Of a stretch of 64,000 bases of DNA, positions 25,401 through 36,740 are shown piece by piece. The position numbers and the translations under genes were made by a program. The stretch is from Megaleporinus macrocephalus. Lineage: Eukaryota > Chordata > Actinopteri > Characiformes > Anostomidae. Location: the NCBI GenBank assembly GCA_021613375.1, contig CM038705.1:5307364-5371363 (forward strand), given 5' to 3'. The notes beneath the pieces were generated by a model, which saw only the letters and a list, made by a program, of their open reading frames with translations, did no database searches and was not told where the DNA came from. Every line of letters starts with the position of its first letter. Position 1 is the first letter of the stretch.

Positions 25401-27700
25401 GTACACTACCAGTCAAACGTTTTAGATACACTACCAGTCAAACGTTTTAGTACACTACCAGACAAACGTTTTAGATACACTACCAGTCAAACGTTTTAGA
25501 TACACTACCAGCCAAACGTTTTAGATACACTACCAGTCAAACGTTTTAGTACACTACCTGTCAAACGTTTTAGATACACTACCAGTCAAACGTTTTAGTA
25601 CACTACCAGTCAAACGTTTTAGATACACTACCAGTCAAACGTTTTAGTACACTACCAGTCAAACGTTTTAGTACACTACCAGTCAAACGTTTTAGATACA
25701 CTACCAGTCAAACATTTTAGATACACTACCAGTCAAACGTTTTAGTACACTACCTGTCAAACGTTTTAGATACACTACCAGTCAAACGTTTTAGTACACT
25801 ACCTGTCAAACGTTTTAGATACACTACCAGTCAAACGTTTTAGATACACTACCAGTCAAACGTTTTTAGCACACTACCAGTCAAACGTTTTAGTTACACT
25901 ACCAGTCAAACGTTTTAGATACACTACCAGTCAAATGTTTTAGATACACTACCAGTCAAACGTTTTAGATACACTACCAGTCAAACATTTTAGATACACT
26001 ACCAGTCAAACGTTTTAGTACACTACCTGTCAAACGTTTTAGATACACTACCAGCCAAACGTTTTAGTACACTACCAGTCAAACGTTTTAGATACACTAC
26101 CAGTCAAACATTTTAGTACACTACCAGTCAAATGTTTTAGATACACTACCAGTCAAATGTTTTAGATACACTACCAGTCAAACGTTTTAGTACACTACCA
26201 GTCAAACGTTTTAGACCACTACCAGTCAAACGTTTTAGATACACTACCAGTCAAACGTTTTAGTACACTACCAGTCAAACGTTTTAGTACACTACCAGTC
26301 AAACATTTTAGATACACTACCAGTCAAACGTTTTAGATACACTACCAGTCAAACATTTTAGATACACTACCAGTCAAACGTTTTAGTACACTACCTGTCA
26401 AACATTTTAGATACACTACCAGTCAAACGTTTTAGTACACTACCTGTCAAACGTTTTAGATACACTACCAGTCAAATGTTTTAGTTACACTACCAGTCAA
26501 ACGTTTTAGTACACTACCAGTCAAACGTTTTAGATACACTATCAGTCAAACGTTTTAGTACACTACCAGTCAAACGTTTTAGATACACTACCAGTCAAAC
26601 GTTTTAGAACACTACCAGTCAAACGTTTTAGATACACTACCAGTCAAACGTTTTAGATACACTACCAGTCAAACATTTTAGTACACTACCAGTCAAACGT
26701 TTTAGATACACTACCAGTCAAACATTTTAGATACACTACCAGTCAAATGTTTTAGATACACTACCAGTCAAACGTTTTAGATACACTACCAGTCAAATGT
26801 TTTAGATACACTACCAGTCAAACGTTTTAGATACACTACCAGACAAACGTTTTAGATACACTACCAATCAAACGTTTTAGTACACTACCAGTCAAACGTT
26901 TTAGTACACTACCAGACAAACGTTTTAGATACACTTCCAGTCAAACGTTTTAGTACACTACCAGTCAAACGTTTTAGATACACTTCCAGTCAAACGTTTT
27001 AGAACACTCCTAGTCAAACTTGATGTTTGTGGAGGTGTATCAGCAACCAAACAGATTCGTAATGCTTATCAGTTTGGAAAGGGTTACAGAACCACCTCTA
27101 AAGAGTTTGGACTTCACAGTCAGATTGTGCACAATTGGAGGAAACTCAAGACCACCAACAAAGATCAAGGCGTTTTGTAACAGTCTCAAAGGAAGGTCAC
27201 AAAGGAACCCAGAGAACCTTCTAAGCATCTAAAGTTAATGTTCATGGTTCTACCATCAGGAGAACACTGACCAACAGTGGTGTATATAATAGGGTTGTGA
27301 GGAGAAACTCATTAATCTCCAAAAAAACTTTGCTGCTTGTCTGCGGTTGCTGAAGGTCATGCCAACAAACCAGAAGTCCACCGGAAGAATGTTTTGTGGA
27401 CAGATGAGGCCAAACATTTTGGTTTGAAAGAGAAGAACTATATACCTGAATTGAGCAGTATGTGTAAGGAAGCCCAACTTCATCCCAGAGTTGGAGCTGT
27501 TCTGTTCGGAGGAATGGGATAAAATTCCTCCAAGCCGATGTGCTGGAATGTTTAACAGTTACCGTAACTGTAGCTGAATATGTAAATGTAAATGTAAATG
27601 TAAATGTAAATGTAAATGTAAATGTTTGGTGTTTGTATTTATCTAGAAATGTGTCATGGATGACGTGGTGGCTGTGAGGACGTACGAGAGAGAAGAGTGA
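19402..27700 (+). CDS. intracellular fatty acid-binding protein, FABP4/PMP2/fabp11 clade, complete
   Basis: Exons 19402-19471, 22081-22256, 24884-24985 and 27647-27700 give 133 codons. The four-exon layout is the one of all vertebrate FABP genes (the third exon is the usual 102 bases), and all joins are GT-AG. The family signature GTWKLTASDNFDEYMKAV spans residues 6-23. The helix-turn-helix lid follows, then the beta strands. Arg107, Arg127 and Tyr129 (in RTY) supply the fatty-acid carboxylate-binding triad. The protein should be a cytosolic ten-strand barrel that carries long-chain fatty acids. Strings such as TTFKTVEIKFKL and DVVAVRTYE point to the adipocyte/myelin P2/fish fabp11 clade. I cannot separate fabp11 from pmp2 or fabp4-like without a tree. 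Exon 2 has one codon more than in mammalian FABP4. Confidence 0.94.
19640..21360. repeat. 175-185 bp tandem repeat in FABP intron 1, with hairpin in each unit
   Basis: About nine diverged copies contain ACTGCATTTGTACTATAGAG and ATAACACAAATGCAACAATA. Several carry GCCCATTGACTTC facing GAAGTCAATGGGC, a perfect 13-bp-arm hairpin at 20519-20552 and a longer one near 21045-21077. Confidence 0.85.
22081..22256 (+). CDS. FABP exon 2
   Basis: Acceptor CCCGCAG ends at 22080. It encodes GIGFASRQIANMAKP to EITADDRQAK. It has 176 bases against the usual 173; the extra codon lies in the VDDQGLI turn. Donor GTTACT is weak. Confidence 0.94.
22290..24640. repeat. 120-160 bp tandem repeat in FABP intron 2, interrupted by a transposon
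   Basis: About ten to eleven copies share TTAGAACATC, TTCCACCTTAAATGGTGCAG and TTCTGGCAGCTACAGGCT. One copy is split by the element at 22434-23187. The TTCCACCTTAAA core links the array to the palindromic elements at 37727-37839 and 61211-61350. Confidence 0.85.
22434..23187. mobile_element. 754-bp non-autonomous element with CCCTTACARAAAA termini
   Basis: It begins CCCTTACAAAAAA and ends TTTTCTGTAAGGG, inverted termini of about 13 bp. The interior is rich in AAGTATACTT-type words and has no open frame. It splits a copy of the surrounding tandem repeat, so it inserted after the array formed. The superfamily is not clear to me. Confidence 0.7.
24884..24985 (+). CDS. FABP exon 3
   Basis: Acceptor GTTTCAG ends at 24883. 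It encodes TVMSLVDGKLVQTQSW to QDGKLIA (34 codons), including Arg107. Donor GTGAGT. Confidence 0.95.
25170..27010. repeat. 24/25-bp array in FABP intron 3 made of a Tc1 terminal repeat
   Basis: About 74 copies of ACACTACCAGTCAAACGTTT plus TAG or TAGAT. The two unit lengths (24 and 25 bp) are intermixed. The unit equals the outer end of a Tc1-like terminal inverted repeat, and Tc1 interior sequence follows at 27011. See findings. Confidence 0.95.
27011..27540 (+). pseudogene. truncated Tc1/mariner transposase remnant
   Basis: Frames broken by stops and shifts still read Tc1-like pieces: GKGYRTTSKEFGLHSQ (N-terminal DNA-binding part) near 27077-27125, and KNVLWTDEAKHFG near 27388-27427 with the aspartate of the second catalytic motif. 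A piece ending AAAATTCCTCCAAGCCGATG also matches typical Tc1 sequence. The right end is missing. It cannot make an active enzyme. Confidence 0.7.
27581..27624. repeat. (TAAATG)n microsatellite before FABP exon 4
   Basis: About seven hexamer copies ending 22 bases before the exon 4 acceptor, so they replace the normal intron end apart from TTTGTATTTATCTAG. Confidence 0.9.
27647..27700 (+). CDS. FABP exon 4
   Basis: Acceptor TATCTAG ends at 27646. It encodes KCVMDDVVAVRTYEREE and TGA. Arg127 and Tyr129 of the ligand site are here. Confidence 0.95.
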   Translation, partial: KCVMDDVVAVRTYEREE

Positions 27701-27835
27701 GCCGCTGTCCCGACGCTCTCCAGTCAGACTGCAATTACTCCACTGATCAATACTGTCAAATATGAAACGTGAATCCTGTTGAATTCCGAACACTGCTAAA
27801 GAGAAGATGAATAAAAAACAAACAAGCTGGAATTT
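27701..27835 (+). terminator. FABP 3' UTR with polyadenylation signal
   Basis: AATAAA at 27810-27815, 110 bp after the stop codon. A short 3' UTR is usual for FABP genes. Confidence 0.7.
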
Positions 27836-27867
27836 TGTGTCCATGTGCGTTTTTCCAAACATAAACC

Positions 27868-29175
27868 AAAATCACTGGTGGGTTTAATAGTTAATAAAAT
27901 TGTATATTTGTGTTGTAGTCATGGAGACATCTGGTTACTGTCACCACCACTGTAAACACCAGCACCACCACTGTAAGAACTGTCACCACCATTGTAAGAA
28001 CTTTCACCACCACTGTAAACATCAGCACCACCACTGTAAACAACATCACCACCACTGTAAACAACATCACCACCACTGTAAATATCATCACCACCACTGT
28101 AAATATCATCACCACCACTGTAAACAACATCACCACCATTATAAACACCATCACCACCACTGTAAACACCAGCACCACCACTGTAAGAACTTTCACCACC
28201 ACTGTAAACACCAGCACCACCACTGTAAGAACTTTCACCACCACTGTAAACATCAGCACCACCACTGTAAACAACATCACCACCACTGTAAACCCCAGCA
28301 CCACCACTGTAAACAACATCACCACCACTGTAAATATCATCACCACCACTGTAAACAACATCACCACCATTATAAACACCATCACCACCACTGTAAACAC
28401 CAGCACCACCACTGTAAACAACATCACCACCACTGTAAATATCATCACCACCACTGTAAACAACATCACCACCACTATAAACACCATCACCACCACCACT
28501 GTAAACACCATCACCACCACTGTAAACACCATCACCACCACTGTAAACAACATCACCATCACTGTAAGAACTGTCACCGCCACTGTAAACATCATCACCA
28601 CCACTGTAAGAACTGTCACCACCACTGTAAACATCATCACCAACACTGTAAACACCATCCCCACCACTGTAAACAACATCACCACCACTGTAAACCCCAT
28701 CACCAACACTGTAAACACCATCACCACCACTGTTAACATCACCACCACTGTAAACATCATCACCAACACTGTAAACACCATCCCCACCACTGTAAACATC
28801 ATCACCAACACTGTAAACACCATCCCCACCACTGTAAACACCATCACCACCACTGTAAACACCATCACCAACACTGTAAACACTATCACCACCACTGTAA
28901 ACACCATCACCACCACTATAAACACCATCACCACCACTGTAAGAACTGTGACCACCGCTGTAAACACCACCACCACCACTGTAAACACCATCACGTCTAC
29001 CACCACTGTAAACACCATCACCACTGTAAACACCATTATCACCATGGTAAACATCACCACCACTGTAAACATCATCACCAGCACTGTAAACCCCACACCC
29101 ACCACTGTAAACACCATCACCACCACTGTAAACACCATCACCATCTCTTTAAACATCACCGCCACTGTAGACCCA
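27868..29175. repeat. 21-bp array (ACCACCACTGTAAACANCATC)
   Basis: About 60 copies of 18-21 bp. The flank at 27868-27945 (TTTGTGTTGTAGTCATGGAG and onward) matches the dispersed repeat at about 30868-30962, where the motif occurs once. Because the unit is a multiple of three, long frames stay open (HHHHCKQ on +, VVVMVFT on -); I do not regard them as genes. Confidence 0.95.
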
Positions 29176-29510
29176 GACTCATAACCCAGAGACTCGCAGC
29201 CACAACTCACAGACTCACGACTCGAGAACCTTAAGACATGACACAGCCTTGCATTTCAGAGACTTGAGACTCAACTCAGACTCAAACCTCAGAGACGTAA
29301 CACTTGACTCTCACAGATTCGAGAGTCGGCTCAGGCTCACAAGTCGAGAGTCGAGTCTGACTCGCCACCTCAGAGACGTAAGATTTGACTTAGTCACCTC
29401 TTACAGACTTCAGAGTTGGCTTAGACTCAAGACTTGACTCTGACTCGCTTAAAAAAACTAAAGACTTATACCTCAGAGACATAAGATTTGACTCACACTC
29501 TCATCTTGGG
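29176..29510. repeat. ACTCGAGACTCGACTC-type minisatellite, short array
   Basis: Degenerate units with CTCAGAGACGTAAGATTTGA and GACTCGAGACT. Same family as the larger array at 33180-34170. Confidence 0.75.
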
Positions 29511-30234
29511 GACATGACCAGCACAGACATGAGGTTCTGCTACAACAGTGAATATGTTTTAGAAGTTGGATGTCTGGGTTCTAGATGAATTATGGATGCA
29601 GTTTGGAAAGTCTGTGGAACTGTTTATAATAATTAATAGTAATAAGCCTCTTGATGGCCCCTAATACTTTTTAAGTGGGTTTATTTTGCCCCAATATGGC
29701 AACATTCACTTCTAAAATCAGTCCACAGGCTCTTCCGTTCCTGCACCGGGCAAGAAGTGTGAACGTTTGAATGGCAAGATGTTTGTCGTCCAATAGGAAG
29801 CCCAAAAAATAGGTGTCATGTGACCACCTCCCATCTCTTCTCCACATCTATTGAACATGTGAGGGATTAATCCTTCACAGTTCCTTTCAGAATAGCTTCC
29901 TGAATTAAAAATCCCATAATTCCTCTCCCCCCCCGGGATTAGTCCTGGTTTGGCAGGCGGTGTGAGAGCTTTGTAAAATTTGACCCTCTAAAGAATGTAT
30001 GGTCTGCCTCCCCCGCAGCTCTAATCTTAATTTCATGATCAGCTTTAATTACCTCCCAGAGGTTCCTGCTGTTCAACCCACAAGACCTGCTCAGAAGTTT
30101 CATATCACTGCTCATAGGATTCATCTCACTTATACATTCAATACAAAGTATTTTAAGAAATTGAACTGACATAAACTTAGTAGTTGAGTAAACACAGTAA
30201 TACAGAGTAGGTTTGAATTGTAGACACTCAGACG
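29511..30234. other. no gene seen
   Basis: Mixed-composition DNA with a run of C at about 29928-29935. No reading frame with recognisable protein and no clear repeat structure. Confidence 0.5.
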
Positions 30235-30990
30235 TCTTTACAATGGTGGTGAATGGAACCAGACGTCCACCTCTAAGAGCTCCCTCATAGAAAGTTATTA
30301 TTACAGTAAATGGTTATAAATACACTGTCTGATGTCTGAGACGCTGTTTATGATAGTTCTGAGAAGATTTTAGCCTTATATTTCATTTGTGGTGGAGGGA
30401 TACATGCAGGATGCTGTGAGGCCAAATAGGCCAAATAGATTATTTTCTATTTTACCATTACCAACATTCATATAAACACTCAGAAGACACATGTAGGTTC
30501 TCTGGTGTATGTGTTGTAGACATGGTGACGTCTGGTTCCCATCACCACCACTGCAAACAACGTCTGAACCGTTTCACACCCAAACCCACTCTAAATGACA
30601 GTGGTTTGGTGTTAGACGGTTGATTGTAGACACAAATTTCTTTACAGTGGTGGGGAATGGAACTTCCTCAAGGAAAGTTACTACAGTAAATGGTTATAAA
30701 TAGACTGTCTGATGTCTGAGACGTTTGTGATAGTTTTATGAAGATATTAGTCTTAAATTCCATTTGTGGTGGAGGGATACATGCAGGGCACTGTGAGCCA
30801 AAATAGTCCCCAAAGAAAACATTTTTACCATCAACAACATTCCATATCAACACTCAAAAGACAAGTGTAGGGTCACTGGTGGGTTTGATAGTAAATAAAA
30901 GGTGTATATTTGTGTTGTAGACATGGTGACGTCTGGTTACCATCACCACCACTGTAAACAACGTCTGAACCATTTCATATATGATGGATG
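30235..30990. repeat. dispersed repeat, two tandem copies
   Basis: Copies at about 30235-30600 and 30640-30985 share AATGGTTATAAATA, TGTCTGATGTCTGAGACG, GGTGGAGGGATACATGCAGG and CATGGTGACGTCTGGTT. Related to 10260-11250. Each copy ends in CACCACTG(C/T)AAACAACGTC, the seed of the array at 27868-29175. Confidence 0.7.
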
Positions 30991-31050
30991 GACCAATAAA
31001 AATACTCCAAAATAACTTCAAACAAAATTCTGGTTAGACTTATTTATACT

Positions 31051-31240
31051 TATTTAGTCCATCCATCCATTATCTTCCGTTTTATCCCACTAAGGGGGGT
31101 GGCGGGGTGTGTTGCTGGAGCCAATCCCAGTATTATTGGTCGAAGGCGTGGCAACCCACTCAAGGATGGGAAGAATGGCCCGGACCGGGAATCCAACCCA
31201 GACCACCTTGCTGTGAGGAGACACTAACCACTATGTACCG
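31051..31240 (+). mobile_element. copy of a widespread fish dispersed repeat
   Basis: It runs from CCATCCATTATCTTC through TTTTATCCCACTAAGG and GGACCGGGAATCCAACCCAG to ACACTAACCACTATGTACCG. I recognise the order of motifs from repeats common in teleost genomes. Its terminal CTAACCACTA motif is the likely source of the 20-bp arrays. Confidence 0.65.
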
Positions 31241-31244
31241 ACTA

Positions 31245-32160
31245 TATATAACTGCCTATATAATATACTGTATTATATATAACTGCCTTTTATATCCTAT
31301 ATTATAAATAACTGCCTTTTATATCCAATATTATAAATAACTGCCAATATTATATCCTATTTTATATTTAACTGCCTATATTATATCCTATATTATATAC
31401 AACTGCCTATATTATATTTAACTGCCTATATTATATCCTATATTATATATAACTGCCTATATTATATCCTATATGATATATAACTGCCTATATTATATCC
31501 TATATTATATAACACTGCCTATATTATATCCTATATTATATATAATTGCCTATATTATATCCTATATTATATAACACTGCCTATATTATATCCTATATTA
31601 TATATAATTGCCTATATTATATCCTATATTATATCCTATATTATATATAACTGCCTATATTATATCCTATATTATATATAATTGCCTATATTATATCCTA
31701 TATGATATATAACTGCCTATATTATATCCTATATTATATAATACTGCCTATATTATATCCTATATTATATATAACTGTCTATATTATATCCTATATTATA
31801 TATAATTACCTATATTATATCCTATATTATATATAACTGCCTATATTATATCCTATATTATATATAATTGCCTATATTATATCTTATATTATATCCTATA
31901 TTATATATAAATGCTTATATATAAGTCATATATTAAATATAACTGCTTATTTTATATCTTATATTATATATAACTGCCTATATTATATCCTATATTATAT
32001 ATAATTGCCGATATTATATCCTATATTATATATAACTGCCTATATTATATCCTATATGATATATAACTGCCTATATTATATCCTATATTATATATAACTG
32101 CCTATATTATATCCTATATGATATATAACTCAATATATACTCTATATATAAGTCATATAT
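31245..32160. repeat. AT-rich array of TATATTATATCCTATA units with TAACTGCC
   Basis: Units of about 31-32 bp, roughly 25-30 copies, with variants of TATATAACTGCCTATATTAT. Confidence 0.93.
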
Positions 32161-33179
32161 ATAGAAATAGTTCATATGACTGTAATAAAGGCCGTTTGGA
32201 AAGTTAATAATGGGCAGAGTGAGCGAGTATTGAGAGAAGTGTAGAGTGCTTCATGCTCAGATCTCCTTAATCTGATCTGCATTGCAGAAACATCTGACTT
32301 ATGCAGAGGGCAGCTTTAACTTGGGTGCTGCGTAAGTCTATATGAAGGGTGGGGTTTACAGCTTTTGTCCGTGGGTGGTCCGCACAGGGAACAGAAAGAG
32401 AGCGCAGATTAATGAAAAGCTACTCAGACCTTACTAAGCACAAAGCACTCCTACGTTCTATATAACCCGACATGACCGAAGTGCTGAAACATGGTGTTCA
32501 ACAGAACTGGCAGGTCTTTACCTGAAGAACCACAGAACACCTTCCATAAAAGAACTTATTTGGAACTGAATTTTGAAAGAAGAAGCTGCATCTGTAGGTC
32601 AGTATGTGTGTGGATTAGAGGTTGGGGATCTGCTCTGAGTTAGTAGAGGCAGTTTGGAGGCTGTAGATTGAACTAAACTGTAATGTTTGGGTTCGGCCAA
32701 AAATGAATGGGATCCTGTGGGAGGAACGAGGGATGATTAAACGACATGTAGAGGAGTGCAGGTCAGTATGTATGTGCATTAGTGTTTGAGGGTCTGTTCT
32801 GAGCGAGTACAGGCAGTTTGGAGGCTGTAGGTTAAATGAAACCATGAGGTTTGGGTGTGACTGAAAATGAATGGGACTCTATGGGGAAAAAGAGGGATGG
32901 AAATAAACAACAAACAGACGAGTGCAGGTTGGACCAACACTGCAGTCGTGGTCGGGGGTCCGCCCTGAGTTAGTGTATGTAAAACGGTTTCTGTGGGTCA
33001 AGGAGAAGTTCAGTAGATTGGTGTGCCCGTTTCCATCCTATTCATTCTCTATGGGAAAAAATTACAGAAAAAATCTGTAGTTTATGCATCCAATCAGAAA
33101 GCTGTATTCAAGCCAGAATCACACAATCAGACTGGACACTCTGGTTGATATGAGTTGATATCTTGAAGACTGTGGTTTA
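32161..33179. repeat. partial tandem duplication, 160-190 bp unit, in otherwise plain DNA
   Basis: Around 32590-32950, GTCAGTATGTGTGTG... GAGGCAGTTTGGAGGCTGTA... AAAATGAATGGGA recurs two to three times. The rest (32161-32590, 32960-33179) shows no gene and no clear repeat. Confidence 0.6.
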
Positions 33180-34170
33180 CAGACTGAACTGTGACTCAAA
33201 CTTGCATCTCTGAGACTCGAGACTCAATTTGGACTCGCACTTTAAAGACTCGAGACTTGACTCAGACTTCAGAGCCTTACAATTTAACTCTTTTAATTTA
33301 AACTTAGACATGCATTTCAGAGATTTAAGGCTCGACTCAGATTCATACCTCAGACATGTAAGATTTGACTCAGACTCAGTCCTCACAGGCTCGAGAGTCG
33401 ACTCAGACTCAGACTCATACTCATACCTTAGAAACGTAACATTTGAGAAATGTAATATCTGTGAGATTTAAGTTTCAACTCAGAGACTCACCCCTCAGAG
33501 ACCTGAGACTCGACTCTGACTTGCCACCTCAGAGACTCAAGATTCAACTCAAACTCACCCCTCAGAAACTCAAGACCTGACTGAGACTCACACCCCAGAC
33601 ACTAAAAACTCAAACTTGCACCTTAGAGACTCAAGACTTGAACTCACACCTCACCACTTGGGACTCGACTCTGACTTGCCACCTCAGAGACTCAAGATTC
33701 AACTCAACCCTCAGAGTTTGGGGCCCGAGACTCGACTCTGACTTGCCACCTCAGAGACTCAAGATTCAACTGAGACTCGCCCCTTAGAGACTCGAGACTC
33801 AACTCTGACTTGCCACCTCAGAGACTCAAGATTCAACTGAGACTCGCCCCTCAGAGACTCAAGACTCGACTCTGATTTGCCACCTCAGAGACTCAAGATT
33901 CAACTGAGACTCGCCCCTCAGAGACTCGAGACTGGACTCTGACTTGCCACCTCCGAGACTCAAGATTCAACTGATACTCGCCCCTCAGAGACTCGAGACT
34001 GGACTCTGACTTGCCACCTCCGAGACTCAAGATTCAACTCCCCCTCGGAGACTCGAGACCCGAGACTTGACTCTGACTTGCACCTCAGAAACTAAATATT
34101 CAGTCTTGCACCTCAGAGACTCTCAGACTCTAGACTCAGACTCTCATCTGGGAGACGTGTCCTGACTCAG
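33180..34170. repeat. GACTC-rich minisatellite
   Basis: Units of about 60-65 bp built from CCACCTCAGAGACTCAAGAT, TCAACTGAGACTCGCCCCTC and GAGACTCGACTCTGACTTG. The regular part is 33660-34060; both ends are degenerate. Confidence 0.9.
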
Positions 34171-34582
34171 ACCGCCAGTGACTTTTCAATCTGTGTCAAA
34201 TAACAAGGACATAAGACGAAATGATGATTGGAGCCATAAAAATGATCTGAAACCGCTTGGAATAAAATCTTAATAAATTTAAGGACTTTTCTTTCTGAAC
34301 TCTTTATTGTGTTCTATAAGTTGGATGTTTGGGTTTATGGCCTTCTGTAGCAAGCTGTCCAGTAACTGGGTCCACTTTCTGCACCTGTGCCCACACCTCA
34401 GCCCTGCACTGCCACCTAGCGTGTCTCTAAGCCAACTACACAATGACTAATGGGCTGATTTGTACTGCAACACTAACAGTACAGTAGCTTTTCTATGACT
34501 GCGCTGGTCTCCTGTATTAACACTGTCTATAATGTATTAAAGGGGAATGCCACCCTTCTTTTAAAATCATTCAGATTTTTTT
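34171..34582. other. no gene seen
   Basis: Plain non-coding DNA between two arrays. Confidence 0.5.
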
Positions 34583-35874
34583 CGGACCACTACACCACTG
34601 TGCTAACCACTACACCACCGTACTAACCACTACATCACCGTACTAACCACTGCACCACCATACTAACCACTACACCACCATCTTAACCACTACACCACCA
34701 TACTAACCACTACACCATCGTACTAACCACTACACCACCATACTAACTACTACAGCACCATACTAACCACTACACCACCATACTAACTACTACACCACCA
34801 TACTAACCACTACACCACCATACTAACAACTACACCACTGTACTAACCACTACACCACCATACTGACCACTACACCACCGTACTAACCACTACACCACCA
34901 TACTAACCACTACACCACCATACTATCCACTACACCACCGTACTAACCACTACACTACCATACTATCCACTACACCACCGTACTAACCACTACACCACCA
35001 TACTAACCACTACACCACCATACTATCCACTACACCATCGTACTAACCACTACACCACCGTACTAACCACTACACCACCGTACTAACCACTACACCACCA
35101 TACTAACTACTACACCACCATACTATCCACTACACCATCGTACTAACCACTACACCACCGTACTAACCACTACACCACCGTACTAACCACTACACCACTA
35201 TACTAACCACTACACCACCGTACTAACCACTACACCACCGTACTAAGCACTACACCACCGTACTAACCACTACACCACTATACTAACCACTACACCACCG
35301 TACTAACCACTACACCACTATACTAACCACTACACCATCGTACTAACCACTACACCACCGTACTAACCACTACACCACCGTACTAACCACTACACCACTA
35401 TACTAACCACTACACCACCGTACTAACCACTACACCACCATACTAACCACTACACCACCATACTATCCACTACACCATCGTACTAACCACTACACCACCG
35501 TACTAACCACTACACCACCGTACTAACCACTACACCACCATACTAACTACTACACCACCATACTATCCACTACACCATCGTACTAACCACTACACCACCG
35601 TACTAACCACTACACCACCGTACTAACCACTACACCACTATACTAACCACTACACCACCGTACTAACCACTACACCACCGTACTAACCACTACACCACCG
35701 TACTAACCACTACACCACCATACTAACTACTACACCACCATACTAACTACTACACCACCATACTATCCACTACACCACCATACTAACCACTACACCACCA
35801 TACTAACCACTACACCACCATACTAACCACTACACCACCTTACTAACCACTACACCACCTTACTAACCACTACA
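34583..35874. repeat. second array of the same 20-bp unit, about 64 copies
   Basis: Same unit as 15566-19000 (CTAACCACTACACCACCATA) and also without a length change from end to end. It has its own variants, such as ACTATCCACT and ACACCATCG, so the two arrays were homogenised separately. Confidence 0.97.
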
Positions 35875-36203
35875 GCAGTCTTCACTGCTGGTTTTGATAG
35901 TAAATAAAATTGTATTTGTGTTGTAGACATAGAACAGAAGAAACGTTGCCCACATGCTGCCAAAGAGTCAGACAGGTCTAGCAAGTATAAGTTTACTGCA
36001 ATAAATAGAGCAAAACATTTTAGACCGAGCCAACATTCCAGCTTCTTCGTAGCAGTAGAGCTTCAGTGCCCAAGATATGGCAACTATACTATGCACGGAT
36101 TCCTAATAACAACAGATTTCTTTCTGGATTTTTTTTATATGTATATATATATTATGACCACCTCATTGTATCCACACTCATAGTCCATTAAATCAGCTCC
36201 ACT
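35875..36203. other. no gene; short fragment of the 30235-type repeat
   Basis: TTTTGATAGTAAATAAAATT and TTTGTGTTGTAGACATAGAA at 35890-35935 match the end of the 30235-30990 repeat. The rest is unremarkable. Confidence 0.5.
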
Positions 36204-36740
36204 GTTCATCTGATTCTCTGTATACTTTATTACTCTGTTCTTTAATGATCAGGACCCCCACAGGACCACCACAGAGCAGATACTATTAGAATGGTGGGTC
36301 ATTCTCAGCACTGCAGTGACACTGACATGGTAGTGGTGTGTTAGTAGTATATGTTGTGCTGGTGTGAGTGGATCAGACACAGCAGTTGCTGCTGCTGAAG
36401 TGTTTAAACACCTCAGTGTCACTGCTGGACTGAGAATCGTCCACCAACCAAAACTATCCAGACAGCAGTGTCCTGTGAGCGGCGTCCTGTGTCCACTGAT
36501 GAAGAACTAGAGGAACACAAACTGTGCAGCAGCAGATGAGCTACTGTCTCTGACTTTACATCTACAAGGTGGACCAGCAAGTAGTAGGAGTGTGTGATCC
36601 ACTCACACCAGCACCAGTCAGTGTCAACTTCGGTGCTGGGAATGATCCCCCACCTAAATAGAGGCTGCTTTGTGGTGGTCCTGTGGGGGTCCTGATCATT
36701 AAAGAACAGGGTAATAAAGTATACAGAGAATCAGATGAAC
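36204..36740. mobile_element. 537-bp element with 75-bp terminal inverted repeats
   Basis: 36204-36279 and 36665-36740 are inverted copies with about two mismatches, starting GTTCATCTGATTCTCTGTAT and running through CCCCCACAGGACCACCACA. The interior is non-coding. Relatives lie at 14930-15266 and 44517-45776. Confidence 0.85.

Noticed and set aside
27891..29210. 439-codon Val/Phe/Thr-rich frame on - and 278-codon His/Cys-rich frame on + as metal-binding or membrane proteins
   Set aside because: Both are readings of the 21-bp array seeded by a dispersed repeat; they overlap on opposite strands and lack any non-repeat part.
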